A stretch of DNA of 64,000 nt from Streptomyces tuirus (GCF_014701095.1 NZ_AP023439.1:1290001-1354000); one strand, 5' to 3'; shown: positions 7,699 to 15,381, numbered from the stretch's first letter. A program made the numbers and translations. The notes: generated by a model not told the origin, from the sequence alone.

Positions 7699-9995
7699 GC
7701 ACGGAGCCCGAGACCACGGAGGACACCGAGCCGGGGACGCCGGGCACCGGGCAGGTACCCGACACCGCGGGCGAAGGCACGGGAGCCGGTCGGACCTCCG
7801 GGACGGAGGGCGCCGGGGAGGAGCCCGAGGCGGAGGGCACCGGACAGGGGGCCGAGGCGGAGACCGCCGACGCGGACGCGGGGCAGGTGTCCGAAGCCGA
7901 GGGTGCTGAAGCGCGTGACGGGCAGGTGTCCGAAGCCGAGGCCGAGTTGCGGGCCCAGCAGGCCGAGCGGGAGCGCATCGAGCAGCGCAAGGCCCAGAAG
8001 AAGGCGCCGATCGAGAGCGGCACCAAGCTGAGCGGCACGGCCGCCGACCTGCTCGCGGCCGTTCGGGCCGTCGAGAGCGGTGAGAAGCCGGTGGCCGCGG
8101 TGTTCGAGGAGTCCCGGCCGGCCCCCAGGCGCCCCGCCCCCGAGCCGGAGCGGCGGTCGCAGCCGGTGGCGCCCCAGCCCGTCGCGGCGTCGGCGGCTCC
8201 CGCGCCGGAGGCAGTTCAGGCCGTGCGGCAGGTGCTCGCCGAGGGCGGCGCCCCGGAGGTGCTCGCACCGCAGGTCGCCGCGGTCCTCGGCGAGGGTGCG
8301 GACGAGCGGTTGCGCGCCGACCCCTGGCAGTTGCTGCGGACCCCGGGTGTGCGGCCCGAGCAGGCGGACGGATTCGCGCGTGCCCTGCTCGGCGCCGCGT
8401 GCGGACCGGACGACGAGCGGCGCGGCCGGGCCGTCACCGGCTGGCTCCTGGAGCAGGCGGCGCTCGCCGGGCACACCGCCCTGGAGATGCCGGCGCTCCT
8501 CGCGGCCCTGGCCCAGCGCGGCGTTCCGGAGCCCGAGAGCGCCGTTCAGGACGCGATCGCGGAGGGAGAGGCCCTGGTCTTCCAGGACGCCCTGGAGGAC
8601 GAGGCCGGAGCACCGGCCCGGACGGCCGCGGAAGGAGACGAGGAGGACGTGGAGCGTCCGGTCCGTGTCCTGGTCGGCCTCGAGCGGTACGCGCTGGCGG
8701 AGGAGAGTCTGGCCGACGGCCTGGGCCGGCTGGTCAACTCGGTGCCCAAGCAGGACGGTTCGGCCGAGGACTGGGAGCGGGCGGCCGCCGCGGCCCGGGG
8801 ATCGGCGGCGGAGCTGATCCGCGCGGTGGCCGGCCAGGGCCTGGTGCTGCACACCGGCGGGGAGGCCTCCCTGGCCGAGCCCGCGGCACTGCTGAACGCC
8901 GCGAGGGCCCTCGGACTGCGAGCCTGGGCGGCCGCTCACGGCCCGATCGGCCGCAGCCGTTTCGCGGCCCTGCTCCGGCGGTCCGGCCAGGCGGCGGACG
9001 CCCCCGAGCGGGACGCCGGGACCCCGGCCGCACCGGGCGACTCCCCCGTCACCACCGTCTCCGGTCTGCTCTCCGGCGCCGAAGGCCCCGGCCGGGACGC
9101 GGACGGGGCCCTCGATCTCGATCTGCTCGTCGTGCTCGACGCACCGCAGCTGGATGTCGAGACGGCGGCTCTGCTGACGGAGTCGCTGCCGGACGGGGCG
9201 CGGCTGGTGCTGGCCGGGGATCCGGCGGTGCTGTGGTCCGTGGGGCCGGGGCGGGTGTTCGCGGATCTGCTCGCGGCGCGGATCTGCCCCCAGGTGGCCT
9301 CGCGGCGCCCGGATCCGGGGCCGCTGGGCGAACTGGTCTCGGGTATCGGCATCGGTGAGCTGAACCAGGTCGAGGCCCCCGGCAAGGAGGTCGTGATCGT
9401 GCCGGTGCGGGACGCGGGCGAGGCCGTGCACCGGACGGTGCAGCTCGTCGCGGACTCGGTGCCCCGGGCGATCGGTGTACCGGCCGAGGAGACCCAGGTG
9501 ATCACGCCGGGGCACGGCGGCGCCGTCGGGACGCGTGCGCTCAACGCGGCCCTGAAGGAGCGGCTCAATCCGGGCCCGGGCCGCTTCGGCGGCTTCGACC
9601 CCGGTGACCGCATCGTCCACTCCCCCGCCCCGGGGCGTGCGCTGCCGGGCCGGGTGGTGACGGCGGACGCGGAGGGACTGCATCTGTCGTGCGAGGGCGA
9701 GACCGTCGTCGTGCCGAAGGAGCGGGTGGAGCAGTCGGTGCGGCACGGGTGGGCGCTGACCGCGCACCAGGCCGTGGGAAGCCGGTGGCCGGCGGTGGTC
9801 GTGGTGCTGCCCGGCGATGCGGCGCAAACGCTCAGCAGGCCGTGGGTGTACACGGCGTTCGGGCGGGCCGACCGGCATCTGTCCGTGGTCCACGGGGTGG
9901 AGCAGGCTCTGCCCCGGGCGGTGGCCGAGGTCCCGGCGAAGCCGCGGACGACCCGGCTTCCGGTGCTGCTCGCGCCGCAGATCAGCGGCACGTGA
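7695..9995 (+). CDS. RecD2/TraA-like helicase homologue with degenerate ATPase motifs
   Basis: A 766-residue protein. Residues 1-170 are acidic/Pro-rich low complexity; 170-300 hold helix-hairpin-helix-like repeats as in the RecD2 N-terminus; about 375-735 follow the RecD2 helicase core. Landmark positions are recognisable but the catalytic residues are gone. The Walker A site reads TGGEASLAEP (387-396) in place of GGPGTGKT. Motif II reads LDAPQLD (D482-A483) in place of DEAS. The sensor-like LAGDPAVLWSVGPG (507-518) and the C-terminal LTAHQAVGSRWPAVVV (about 688-703) are kept, and motif VI is GRAD rather than TRAR. So it likely binds DNA or a partner without ATP hydrolysis. It overlaps the aldo/keto reductase by 4 nt. 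Confidence 0.75.
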   Translation: MSTEPETTEDTEPGTPGTGQVPDTAGEGTGAGRTSGTEGAGEEPEAEGTGQGAEAETADADAGQVSEAEGAEARDGQVSEAEAELRAQQAERERIEQRKAQKKAPIESGTKLSGTAADLLAAVRAVESGEKPVAAVFEESRPAPRRPAPEPERRSQPVAPQPVAASAAPAPEAVQAVRQVLAEGGAPEVLAPQVAAVLGEGADERLRADPWQLLRTPGVRPEQADGFARALLGAACGPDDERRGRAVTGWLLEQAALAGHTALEMPALLAALAQRGVPEPESAVQDAIAEGEALVFQDALEDEAGAPARTAAEGDEEDVERPVRVLVGLERYALAEESLADGLGRLVNSVPKQDGSAEDWERAAAAARGSAAELIRAVAGQGLVLHTGGEASLAEPAALLNAARALGLRAWAAAHGPIGRSRFAALLRRSGQAADAPERDAGTPAAPGDSPVTTVSGLLSGAEGPGRDADGALDLDLLVVLDAPQLDVETAALLTESLPDGARLVLAGDPAVLWSVGPGRVFADLLAARICPQVASRRPDPGPLGELVSGIGIGELNQVEAPGKEVVIVPVRDAGEAVHRTVQLVADSVPRAIGVPAEETQVITPGHGGAVGTRALNAALKERLNPGPGRFGGFDPGDRIVHSPAPGRALPGRVVTADAEGLHLSCEGETVVVPKERVEQSVRHGWALTAHQAVGSRWPAVVVVLPGDAAQTLSRPWVYTAFGRADRHLSVVHGVEQALPRAVAEVPAKPRTTRLPVLLAPQISGT

Positions 9996-10039
9996 CGGGG
10001 GTGGTGGTCAGGGGCCCGGGCCCCTGACCACCACCCCCG
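9996..10039. terminator. Perfect 44-nt palindrome, bidirectional terminator
   Basis: Starting at the base after the stop codon of the RecD2-like gene, a 44-nt sequence is its own exact reverse complement (22-nt arms, centre CCC|GGG at 10017/10018, no loop spacer). It lies between two convergent genes, the position expected of a shared terminator. Confidence 0.7.
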
Positions 10040-10058
10040 TGGTCGCCGTCGTGCACGC

Positions 10059-10772
10059 TCAGCGGCGGTCCGCGTCCAGCGGTTCCAGGTCCTCGTCCTC
10101 GTCCAGGTCGCCGTCGAGTTCGTCCTCGAGATCGTCGCCGTCCTCGTCGTCTACGTCGTCGACTTCGTCGATCTCGTCGTCGAAGACCGCGCTGACGTCG
10201 AAGCGGCAGACCACCTGCTGCGGATCGACCTGCTCGAACGGCGCCTCCAGCCACTCGCCGGGCTCGGCCGGTTCGTCCGCGGCCGTCACCCACAGCGTGG
10301 AGTCGCCCTCCACCAGCCCGAACTCCTTGTGCCGGGAGGCGATCTCGTCGGGCTCGAACTCGCCGAACAGCAGTCCCAGCGCGCCGTGCACGGTCCCGGA
10401 GGCCGAAGCGCCGTCATCGCCCTCCGCCGCCTCGATCCGCTCGGCCTGCGCCAGCAGACGCTGCGGTTCGGCGACGGCGTAGTCACGACGGATCAGCACA
10501 CTCAGCGCGTTCGGTTCCTCGGGGCCCGTGTACGGGGGCAGCGCGTCCTCCGCACCGGGGATCTCGAAAGGGGTGACCTCGTCGTAGCGGTCGTAGAGCA
10601 GTTCGTCGTACACCTCTGCGGCCGCGGCCAGCTGGTTGAACGCCTCGAACACGGCCGGGTCGTCCTCCCCCGACCTGCGTTCGACCGCGGCCAGGTGGCG
10701 GTCGAGCGCGGTCTTGACCGCCTCGGCGGCGGCGCGTACCTCGGCAGCGGTGGGCTGCGCAGCATCAGACAT
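10059..10772 (-). CDS. Conserved hypothetical protein with strongly acidic C-terminal tail
   Basis: A 237-residue cytosolic protein that I recognise only as a conserved streptomycete hypothetical. The N-terminal half is alanine- and glutamate-rich and predicted helical; the middle carries SVLIRRDYAVAEPQRLLAQAE. The last 45 or so residues are almost all Asp/Glu (FDDEIDEVDDVDD onward), ending in PLDADRR. Such tails occur in DNA-mimic, chaperone-like or ribosome-associated proteins, but nothing here decides. The start at 10772 (MSDAAQPTAAEV) follows TAGCGT by exactly 7 nt, so it is probably leaderless. It is divergent from the DUF5703 gene. Confidence 0.75.
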   Translation of the reverse strand: MSDAAQPTAAEVRAAAEAVKTALDRHLAAVERRSGEDDPAVFEAFNQLAAAAEVYDELLYDRYDEVTPFEIPGAEDALPPYTGPEEPNALSVLIRRDYAVAEPQRLLAQAERIEAAEGDDGASASGTVHGALGLLFGEFEPDEIASRHKEFGLVEGDSTLWVTAADEPAEPGEWLEAPFEQVDPQQVVCRFDVSAVFDDEIDEVDDVDDEDGDDLEDELDGDLDEDEDLEPLDADRR

Positions 10773-10779
10773 AGTGCAG

Positions 10780-10785
10780 ACGCTA
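10780..10785 (-). promoter_or_regulatory. -10 element of predicted leaderless promoter
   Basis: TAGCGT on the minus strand, 7 nt before the ATG at 10772, with no ribosome site between. Confidence 0.45.
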
Positions 10786-10819
10786 TCCGTACCGGGCCCC
10801 AGCCCGCACAATAGATGCG

Positions 10820-11008
10820 ATGCCGGAATACGAATTTGTCGACGTGTACGTCCCCCGCGGGGTCTCCCGCAACGAGACGGCACGTCTGCTGACGGACCAC
10901 GCGGAGTACGGACACTGGGAGTTGCACCGTCTGACCCTGCTGCGCGACGGCAGCCGCAAGGTGCGGTTGCGCCGGCGGATCATCCGCCAGGTGCGTGCCA
11001 CGTGGTGA
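10820..11008 (+). CDS. DUF5703 family small protein
   Basis: A 62-residue basic protein, MPEYEFVDVYVPRGVSRNE to the end, of the DUF5703 family found throughout Streptomyces next to the chaplin genes. No signal peptide or membrane segment; the C-terminal third is Arg/Lys-rich (RKVRLRRRIIRQVR), compatible with nucleic-acid binding. Function unknown. It is divergent from the acidic-tail gene; opposite charges of the two products are noted but no interaction is implied. A strong hairpin terminator follows. Confidence 0.85.
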   Translation: MPEYEFVDVYVPRGVSRNETARLLTDHAEYGHWELHRLTLLRDGSRKVRLRRRIIRQVRATW

Positions 11009-11039
11009 GCGGGGACGGGGCACCGGGAGAACACACATG

Positions 11040-11075
11040 ACGGAGCGGGCCCCGCGGCAGCGGGGCCCGCTCCGT
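11040..11075. terminator. Bidirectional hairpin terminator
   Basis: ACGGAGCGGGCCCCG and its exact reverse complement form a 15-bp stem with a 6-nt CGGCAG loop, placed between the convergent DUF5703 and chpC genes, followed by a G-run. Confidence 0.75.
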
Positions 11076-11089
11076 GTGCGGGGGGGGTG

Positions 11090-11947
11090 TCAGGCCGAGG
11101 CGCGTGCCTTGCGGTAGAGGATCGCGCCCGCGAGCAGCGCGCCCGCGCCGGCCGGCAGGGCCAGGCCGAGCGGCAGATCGCTGCCGGTGCTGGCGAGCTG
11201 GGCGTCGCCGTCGGGCTGCGTGACGAACTGGCCGCCCGGCTTGTTGCCGTGCGAGGCGCCGCCCGGGGTCTCGCCGCCGGTGGAGGGCGGGGTGCCCGGG
11301 GTGCCGGGACCGCCCGGCTCACCGGGGTTGCCGGGGTCGCCCGGGTTTCCGGGGGTGCCGGGATCGCCCGGGTTACCGGGGTTGCCGGGGTTCCCTGGCT
11401 GGCCCGGGTTACCGGGGTTGCCCGGGTCGCCCGGCTGGCCCGGGGTCTCGTGGCCGCCGCCCGGCGGGGTGCCGTGCCGGCCGCCGTCGTTGGAGCAGTC
11501 GTTGCCCGTGCTGGGGTTGCCGATGCCGATGACGTCGACACTGTTGCCGCAGACGTTCACCGGCACGTGGACCGGAGCCTGGACGTGGTTGCCCGAGCCG
11601 ACGCCGGGCGAGTCGGTGGCGTGCCCACCCGCGTGGGAGCCGCCGTTACCGCCGTTACCACCATGACCGCCGTGTTCGCCGTATCCCCCCGACGACGATC
11701 CACCGCTCTTGTTGGCGCACGAGTTGCCCACCGACGGATTGAGCACACCGACGACGTTGACCGTGTTCCCGCACACGTTGACCGGCGCGTACACCGGCGC
11801 CTGCACCGAGTTTCCGGACAGTACGCCGGGCGAGCCCGACGCCGAACCCTGGGCGCCCGAGTCGGCGTGAGCGGAGCCGCCCGCGGCGGCGATCACGCCG
11901 GTCGCGGCCGCCACGGTCATCAGACCCTTGCGGGTAGCCTGTCGCAT
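11090..11947 (-). CDS. chpC: Long chaplin with two chaplin domains, collagen-like linker and LAXTG sorting signal
   Basis: Chaplins are secreted amyloid-forming surfactants that coat aerial hyphae; long chaplins are anchored to peptidoglycan by class E sortases. The 285-residue product has a signal peptide cut near AHA-D29, chaplin domain 1 (about 29-80, C59 and C77 in NVCGNTV and GNSCANK), a Gly/Ser/His linker, chaplin domain 2 (about 112-152, C133 and C151), a Gly-Xaa-Pro repeat linker (about 169-221), then LASTG at 251-255, a hydrophobic helix and a basic RKARASA tail. The start at 11947 ([10 protein letters not shown]) is the usual chaplin N-terminus; the open frame 26 codons upstream is not conserved. 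It sits downstream of chpH on the same strand, with a terminator between. Assignment to chpC rests on pairing with chpH; chpA or chpB are possible. Confidence 0.88.
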   Translation of the reverse strand: MRQATRKGLMTVAAATGVIAAAGGSAHADSGAQGSASGSPGVLSGNSVQAPVYAPVNVCGNTVNVVGVLNPSVGNSCANKSGGSSSGGYGEHGGHGGNGGNGGSHAGGHATDSPGVGSGNHVQAPVHVPVNVCGNSVDVIGIGNPSTGNDCSNDGGRHGTPPGGGHETPGQPGDPGNPGNPGQPGNPGNPGNPGDPGTPGNPGDPGNPGEPGGPGTPGTPPSTGGETPGGASHGNKPGGQFVTQPDGDAQLASTGSDLPLGLALPAGAGALLAGAILYRKARASA

Positions 11948-12008
11948 TTGCTGAATACCTGCCTTCGACCCTGTCTCGAATTCTTCTCGAATTCCTCGAA
12001 AGAAGCGT

Positions 12009-12045
12009 TCGGTCCCGGAGCGCATGGCACGCGCTCCGGGACCGA
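12009..12045 (-). terminator. Terminator between chpH and chpC
   Basis: TCGGTCCCGGAGCGC and its exact reverse complement make a 15-bp stem with a 7-nt loop, 34 bp past the chpH stop. It should separate high-level chpH transcription from chpC, which then needs its own promoter. Confidence 0.75.
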
Positions 12046-12078
12046 TGGCTTTGGACTCCCCTCAGCGAGGGGAAAGCA

Positions 12079-12312
12079 TCACTTGTTGATGCAGGTGTTG
12101 CCGAAGGCGGGGTTCAGCAGCCCGATCACGGAGACCGTGTTGCCGCAGACGTTCACCGGGACGTGAACGGGCACCTGGACGACGTTGCCGGACAGGACGC
12201 CCGGGGAGTGCACGGCGGCACCCTGAGCACCCGAGTCGGCGACGGCCAGGCCCGCGCCCGCGAGAACCAGCCCACCGGTGGCAGCCGCAGCAGCGACGAC
12301 CTTCTTGATCAT
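12079..12312 (-). CDS. chpH: Short chaplin
   Basis: A 77-residue secreted short chaplin: signal peptide to about residue 25 (GLAVA-D26), then a single chaplin domain with [27 protein letters not shown] sequence, C56 and C74 forming the disulfide, ending GNTCINK. No sorting signal, so it is retained by assembly with anchored chaplins. Length and sequence match ChpH, the short chaplin essential for aerial growth. The start at 12312 (MIKKVVAAAAATGG) has an excellent AGGAGGAAT ribosome site immediately upstream. In S. coelicolor these genes need the developmental sigma factor BldN; no BldN promoter is claimed here. Confidence 0.93.
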   Translation of the reverse strand: MIKKVVAAAAATGGLVLAGAGLAVADSGAQGAAVHSPGVLSGNVVQVPVHVPVNVCGNTVSVIGLLNPAFGNTCINK

Positions 12313-12459
12313 TATTCCTCCTAGTTGGCAAAGCGACCCATCTTGCGATCGCATTACCTGTAACGAGGAGGGAGTAATGAGGCTACGAGCTTATGGTCGC
12401 ATTCACTCTTCCCAGTCGATTCCGTACGCGCGACCGAATACCAACGCGCGGGGCCGGCT

Positions 12460-13785
12460 TCAGGACGCGTCGATGAACCGGTCGAGCACGCGCACGCCGA
12501 ACCGCAGGCCCTCCACCGGCACCCGCTCGTCCACGCCGTGGAACATGCCGGCGAAGTCCAGCTCCGGGGGCAGCTTCAGCGGCACGAAGCCGAAACCGCG
12601 GATGCCCAGGTCGTCGAAGGACTTCGCGTCCGTGCCGCCGGAGAGCATGTAGGGGATCGCCTTGGCGGTCGGGTCCTCGGCCAGCAGCGCGGACTGCATC
12701 GCCGCCACGAGCGCCCCGTCGAAGGTGGTCTCGACGGCCTTGTCGGCGTGGACGTCCTCGCGACGGACGTTCGGGCCGAGGATCCGGTCGAGGTCGGCGA
12801 GGAACTCCTCCTCGTGGCCGGGCAGGAACCGTCCGTCGACGTGGGCGGTCGCCTCGCCGGGGATGACGTTGACCTTGTAACCGGCGCCGAGCTGTGTCGG
12901 GTTGGCCGTATTGCTCAGCGTCGCGCCGATGAACTTGGCGATGCCGCCGAGCCGGGCGAGGGTCGACTCCATGTCCTCCGGGTCGAGTTCGGTACCGAGG
13001 GCGTCACCGAGCTCGTCGAGGAAGGCGCGGGTGGTCTTGGTGACGCGCACCGGGAACTTGTGCCGCCCGAGCCGAGCGACGGCCTCCGACAGCTCGGTGA
13101 TCGCGTTGTCCCGGTGGATCATCGACCCGTGCCCGGCGGTGCCGGCCACACTGAGCTTCATCCAGTGCATGCCCTTCTCGGCCGTCTGGATCATGTAGAG
13201 CCGCCGCTGCTCGCTGACGGTGAACGAGAATCCGCCCACCTCGCTGATCGCCTCGGTGACGCCCTCGAACAGGTCGGGGTGGTTGCGCACGAGGTGCTTG
13301 GCTCCGTACGTGCCACCGGCCTCCTCGTCGGCGAGGAACGCGAGGACGATGTCGCGCGGGGGCTTGCGCCCGCTGCGCAGCCGGTCGCGGACGACCGCCA
13401 GGGTCATCGCGTCCATGTCCTTCATGTCGACCGCCCCGCGGCCCCACACACAGCCGTCGGCGACCTCGCCGGAGAAGGGGTGGTGCGTCCAGTCGTCCGC
13501 GTTGGCCGGTACGACGTCGGTGTGGCCGTGGATGAGGAGCGCGGGCCGGGAGGGGTCCTCGCCCTCGATCCGGGCCACCGTGGAGGCGCGGCCCGGGTGG
13601 GACTCGAAGATCTGCGGCTCGAGCCCGACCTCGGCGAGCTTCTCGGCGACGTACTCGGCCGCCTTGCGTTCGCCCGGACCCGAGTGGTCGCCGTAGTTGC
13701 TGGTGTCGATCTGGATCAGCTCGCGGCAGAGGTCCACGACCTCGTCCTCGCCGGTGACGCTCCTGGCCGTGTCCGTCTCGCTCAC
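12460..13785 (-). CDS. M20/M25/M40 family metallopeptidase (carboxypeptidase/deacylase-like)
   Basis: A 441-residue cytosolic di-zinc hydrolase of the ArgE/DapE/ACY1/CPG2 family. Metal ligands: HGHTD (H88, D90), D120 in GRGAVDMKDM, and the catalytic/ligand pair E154-E155 in LADEEAGG. The dimerisation (lid) domain runs about 190-330 with AGTAGHGSMIHRDNAI. It removes an acyl or amino acid residue from small peptides; the substrate is not readable. Start at 13785 (MSETDTARS) with GGAGGAAG upstream. It stands alone between chpH and the tRNA. Confidence 0.9.
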   Translation of the reverse strand: MSETDTARSVTGEDEVVDLCRELIQIDTSNYGDHSGPGERKAAEYVAEKLAEVGLEPQIFESHPGRASTVARIEGEDPSRPALLIHGHTDVVPANADDWTHHPFSGEVADGCVWGRGAVDMKDMDAMTLAVVRDRLRSGRKPPRDIVLAFLADEEAGGTYGAKHLVRNHPDLFEGVTEAISEVGGFSFTVSEQRRLYMIQTAEKGMHWMKLSVAGTAGHGSMIHRDNAITELSEAVARLGRHKFPVRVTKTTRAFLDELGDALGTELDPEDMESTLARLGGIAKFIGATLSNTANPTQLGAGYKVNVIPGEATAHVDGRFLPGHEEEFLADLDRILGPNVRREDVHADKAVETTFDGALVAAMQSALLAEDPTAKAIPYMLSGGTDAKSFDDLGIRGFGFVPLKLPPELDFAGMFHGVDERVPVEGLRFGVRVLDRFIDAS

Positions 13786-13981
13786 GTGCTTCCTCCCGGT
13801 GTCACTGCTGGTGGGTCCCCCTCATCCTCTCTCTCCCCGGCCCGCGCCCCAAGAGCGCTCCCGGCCCGTCACACGCCGTTCACGCCCCGCCGGGGTACGG
13901 CCGGGGGGTGATCGGCCACCCCGGAAAGCCTGGTAATGTTTACGTCGTCGCCGCGGGGAGAACCCACGCGACACACACCTT

Positions 13982-14066
13982 GTCCGGGTGGCGGAATGGC
14001 AGACGCGCTAGCTTGAGGTGCTAGTGCCCTTTATCGGGCGTGGGGGTTCAAGTCCCCCCTCGGACA
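13982..14066 (+). tRNA. tRNA-Leu (anticodon GAG)
   Basis: An 85-nt class II tRNA. The acceptor stem pairs GTCCGGG with CTCGGAC (one G-U), discriminator A, no encoded CCA. The anticodon stem CTAGC/GCTAG encloses TTGAGGT, giving anticodon GAG for CUC/CUU leucine codons. The long variable arm GCCC-TTTATC-GGGC is diagnostic of leucine, and the T arm GGGGG-TTCAAGT-CCCCC is intact. A TAATGT -10-like element lies at 13934-13939. No integrase or duplicated 3' end is seen, so it is not occupied as an attachment site in this window. Confidence 0.96.
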
Positions 14067-14072
14067 CATGAA

Positions 14073-14110
14073 GCCTGAGGGCCGTGACCGCGAGGTCACG
14101 GCCCTCAGGC
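14073..14110 (+). terminator. Terminator downstream of tRNA-Leu
   Basis: A 17-bp perfect stem starting GCCTGAGGGCC, with a 4-nt GCGA loop, begins 7 bp after the tRNA and is followed by GTTTCTC. The GCGA tetraloop and the T-rich tail make this one of the clearest intrinsic terminators in the window. Confidence 0.85.
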
Positions 14111-14129
14111 GTTTCTCGGAGAGGTGACC

Positions 14130-14504
14130 ATGACCAGCCGTTCCTGCCCGTGCGGACTTCCCCAGGCCTACGAGGCGTGCTGCGGCCGTTTCCACTCCGG
14201 GGGCGCCGCCGCGCCGACCGCCGAGGCGTTGATGCGGTCGCGGTACTGCGCGTTCGTGAAGGGGGACGTCGCGTATCTGCTGCGGACGTGGCACCCGCGG
14301 ACGCGGCCGGGACGGCTGGAGCTGGATCCGGGGATGCGGTGGACCGGGCTGGAGGTCCTGGGGACGAGCGACGGGTCCGCGTTCCACACCACCGGCACCG
14401 TGGAGTTCCGGGCGTCCTACCGGGGCGGGTCCCTGCACGAGCTGAGCCGGTTCGAGCGGGTCGACGGGGCCTGGGTGTACGTCGACGGGGAGTTCCCGGC
14501 GTAG
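14130..14504 (+). CDS. YchJ family (UPF0225) protein with SEC-C-like zinc motif
   Basis: A 124-residue protein of the YchJ/UPF0225 family. It begins with the SEC-C-type metal motif CPCGLPQAYEACCGRFH (Cys and His ligands in the first 20 residues), followed by an NTF2-like fold region with TAEALMRSRYCAFVKGDVAYLL and the C-terminal VDGAWVYVDGE. Function unknown. The ATG at 14130 is preferred over GTG at 14124 because GGAGAGG is 6 nt upstream of the former and touches the latter. It sits just after the tRNA terminator. Confidence 0.85.
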   Translation: MTSRSCPCGLPQAYEACCGRFHSGGAAAPTAEALMRSRYCAFVKGDVAYLLRTWHPRTRPGRLELDPGMRWTGLEVLGTSDGSAFHTTGTVEFRASYRGGSLHELSRFERVDGAWVYVDGEFPA

Positions 14505-14513
14505 CGGATGCCA

Positions 14514-14589
14514 CGGCGGGAGACGCGGAGCCCTCGGCGCGGCGGGTGCTGCGGCGGGAGACGCGAGGTCCTCGGCAGAGCGGGTGCTA
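14514..14589. repeat. Tandem duplication of a 38-bp unit
   Basis: Two adjacent 38-bp units, 14514-14551 and 14552-14589, both starting CGGCGGGAGACGCG and identical at 31 of 38 positions by eye. They fill the gap between the convergent YchJ and GntR genes, and the second reaches the GntR stop codon. Confidence 0.7.
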
Positions 14590-15288
14590 CGGCGCCAGGA
14601 TGTCGAGTTCCTGGAGGGCGCCGACCGTGATCTCGCGGGTCAGCTCCTCCGCCCGGGCGGCGTCGCCCTCGCGGACCGCCTCGGCGACCTGGACGTGCAG
14701 GGTGACGGCGGCCGGGTCGGGGTCCTCGAACATGACGTCGTGCTGGGTGCGGCCGGTCAGTACCTCCGCGACGACGTCGCCGAGGCGGGCGAACATCTCG
14801 TTGCCGGAAGCGATCAGGACGACGCGGTGGAAGGCGACGTCGTGGTGGAGGTACCCCTCGAGTTTGTGACCGCGCGAGTGAGCGACCATGCCGAGGGCGC
14901 ACTCGGTGAGCTCGGCGCACTGCTCGGCCGTGGCGTGCCGGGCGGCGAGGCCGGCCGCGACCGGCTCGATGGCCGAGCGCAGCACCGTGAGGGAACGCAG
15001 CTGCCCGGGACGGTCGGCTCCGGCCAGGCGCCAGCGGATGACCTGCGGGTCGTAGACGTTCCACTCGGACTTCGGGCGGACCGTGACGCCGACGCGGCGG
15101 CGGGACTCGACCAGGTACATGGACTCCAGGACGCGGACCGCCTCGCGCATCACGGACCGCGACACGTCGAAACGCTGGGCGAGCTCGTCGGTGCGCAGAA
15201 CGCTGCCCGGCGGGTACTCACCCGCGGTGATCTCGGGGCCGAGGGTGTCCAGAACCCGGCCGTGCAGCCCCCGGCCCGTTGTGCTCAT
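14587..15288 (-). CDS. gntR: FadR/FCD-subfamily GntR transcriptional regulator of the gluconate genes
   Basis: A 233-residue regulator with an N-terminal winged helix (about 8-75, PGSVLRTDELAQRFDVSRSVMREAVRVLE) and a C-terminal all-helical FCD domain whose histidines (HHDVAFHRVV, LHVQVAEAV) form the metal/ligand site of this subfamily. It is divergent from gntK-gntP, so it most likely represses the gluconate genes and responds to gluconate or a phosphorylated derivative. A FadR-type palindrome lies in the intergenic region. The start at 15288 (MSTTGRGLHGRVLD) leaves a normal-length N-terminus. Confidence 0.88.
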   Translation of the reverse strand: MSTTGRGLHGRVLDTLGPEITAGEYPPGSVLRTDELAQRFDVSRSVMREAVRVLESMYLVESRRRVGVTVRPKSEWNVYDPQVIRWRLAGADRPGQLRSLTVLRSAIEPVAAGLAARHATAEQCAELTECALGMVAHSRGHKLEGYLHHDVAFHRVVLIASGNEMFARLGDVVAEVLTGRTQHDVMFEDPDPAAVTLHVQVAEAVREGDAARAEELTREITVGALQELDILAP

Positions 15289-15316
15289 GCACTCAGCGTA
15301 CGGGGTAGATCACGGA

Positions 15317-15340
15317 GACAAAAAGTCAGACTTATTTGTC
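15317..15340. promoter_or_regulatory. gntR: GntR/FadR-type operator in gntR-gntK intergenic region
   Basis: The core AAGTCAGACTT (15323-15333) is a perfect odd palindrome and fits the FadR-subfamily GT-N3-AC core. It is nested in a longer GACAAAAAGTC...GACTT.TTTGTC quasi-palindrome, AT-rich for this genome, between the divergent gntR and gntK genes. It is the natural binding site for the adjacent regulator. Confidence 0.6.
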
Positions 15341-15381
15341 ACGGTCTCTTGAATTCGTCGTACCTAATGGGTTTCAGTTGC

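Noticed and set aside
7695..9995. Active RecD2 DNA helicase
   Set aside because: The Walker A lysine, the motif II glutamate and the motif VI arginine pair are all absent.
12377..12652. Small plus-strand frame (91 codons) preceded by a strong GAGGAGGGA ribosome-like sequence upstream of chpH
   Set aside because: The frame runs antisense into the M20 peptidase and its translation is Arg/Ser/Pro-rich shadow. The ribosome-like site may be chance, though a very short peptide cannot be excluded.
13982..14066. tRNA-Leu as an occupied integration site
   Set aside because: No integrase, no direct repeat of the tRNA 3' end downstream, and only core-type genes follow.
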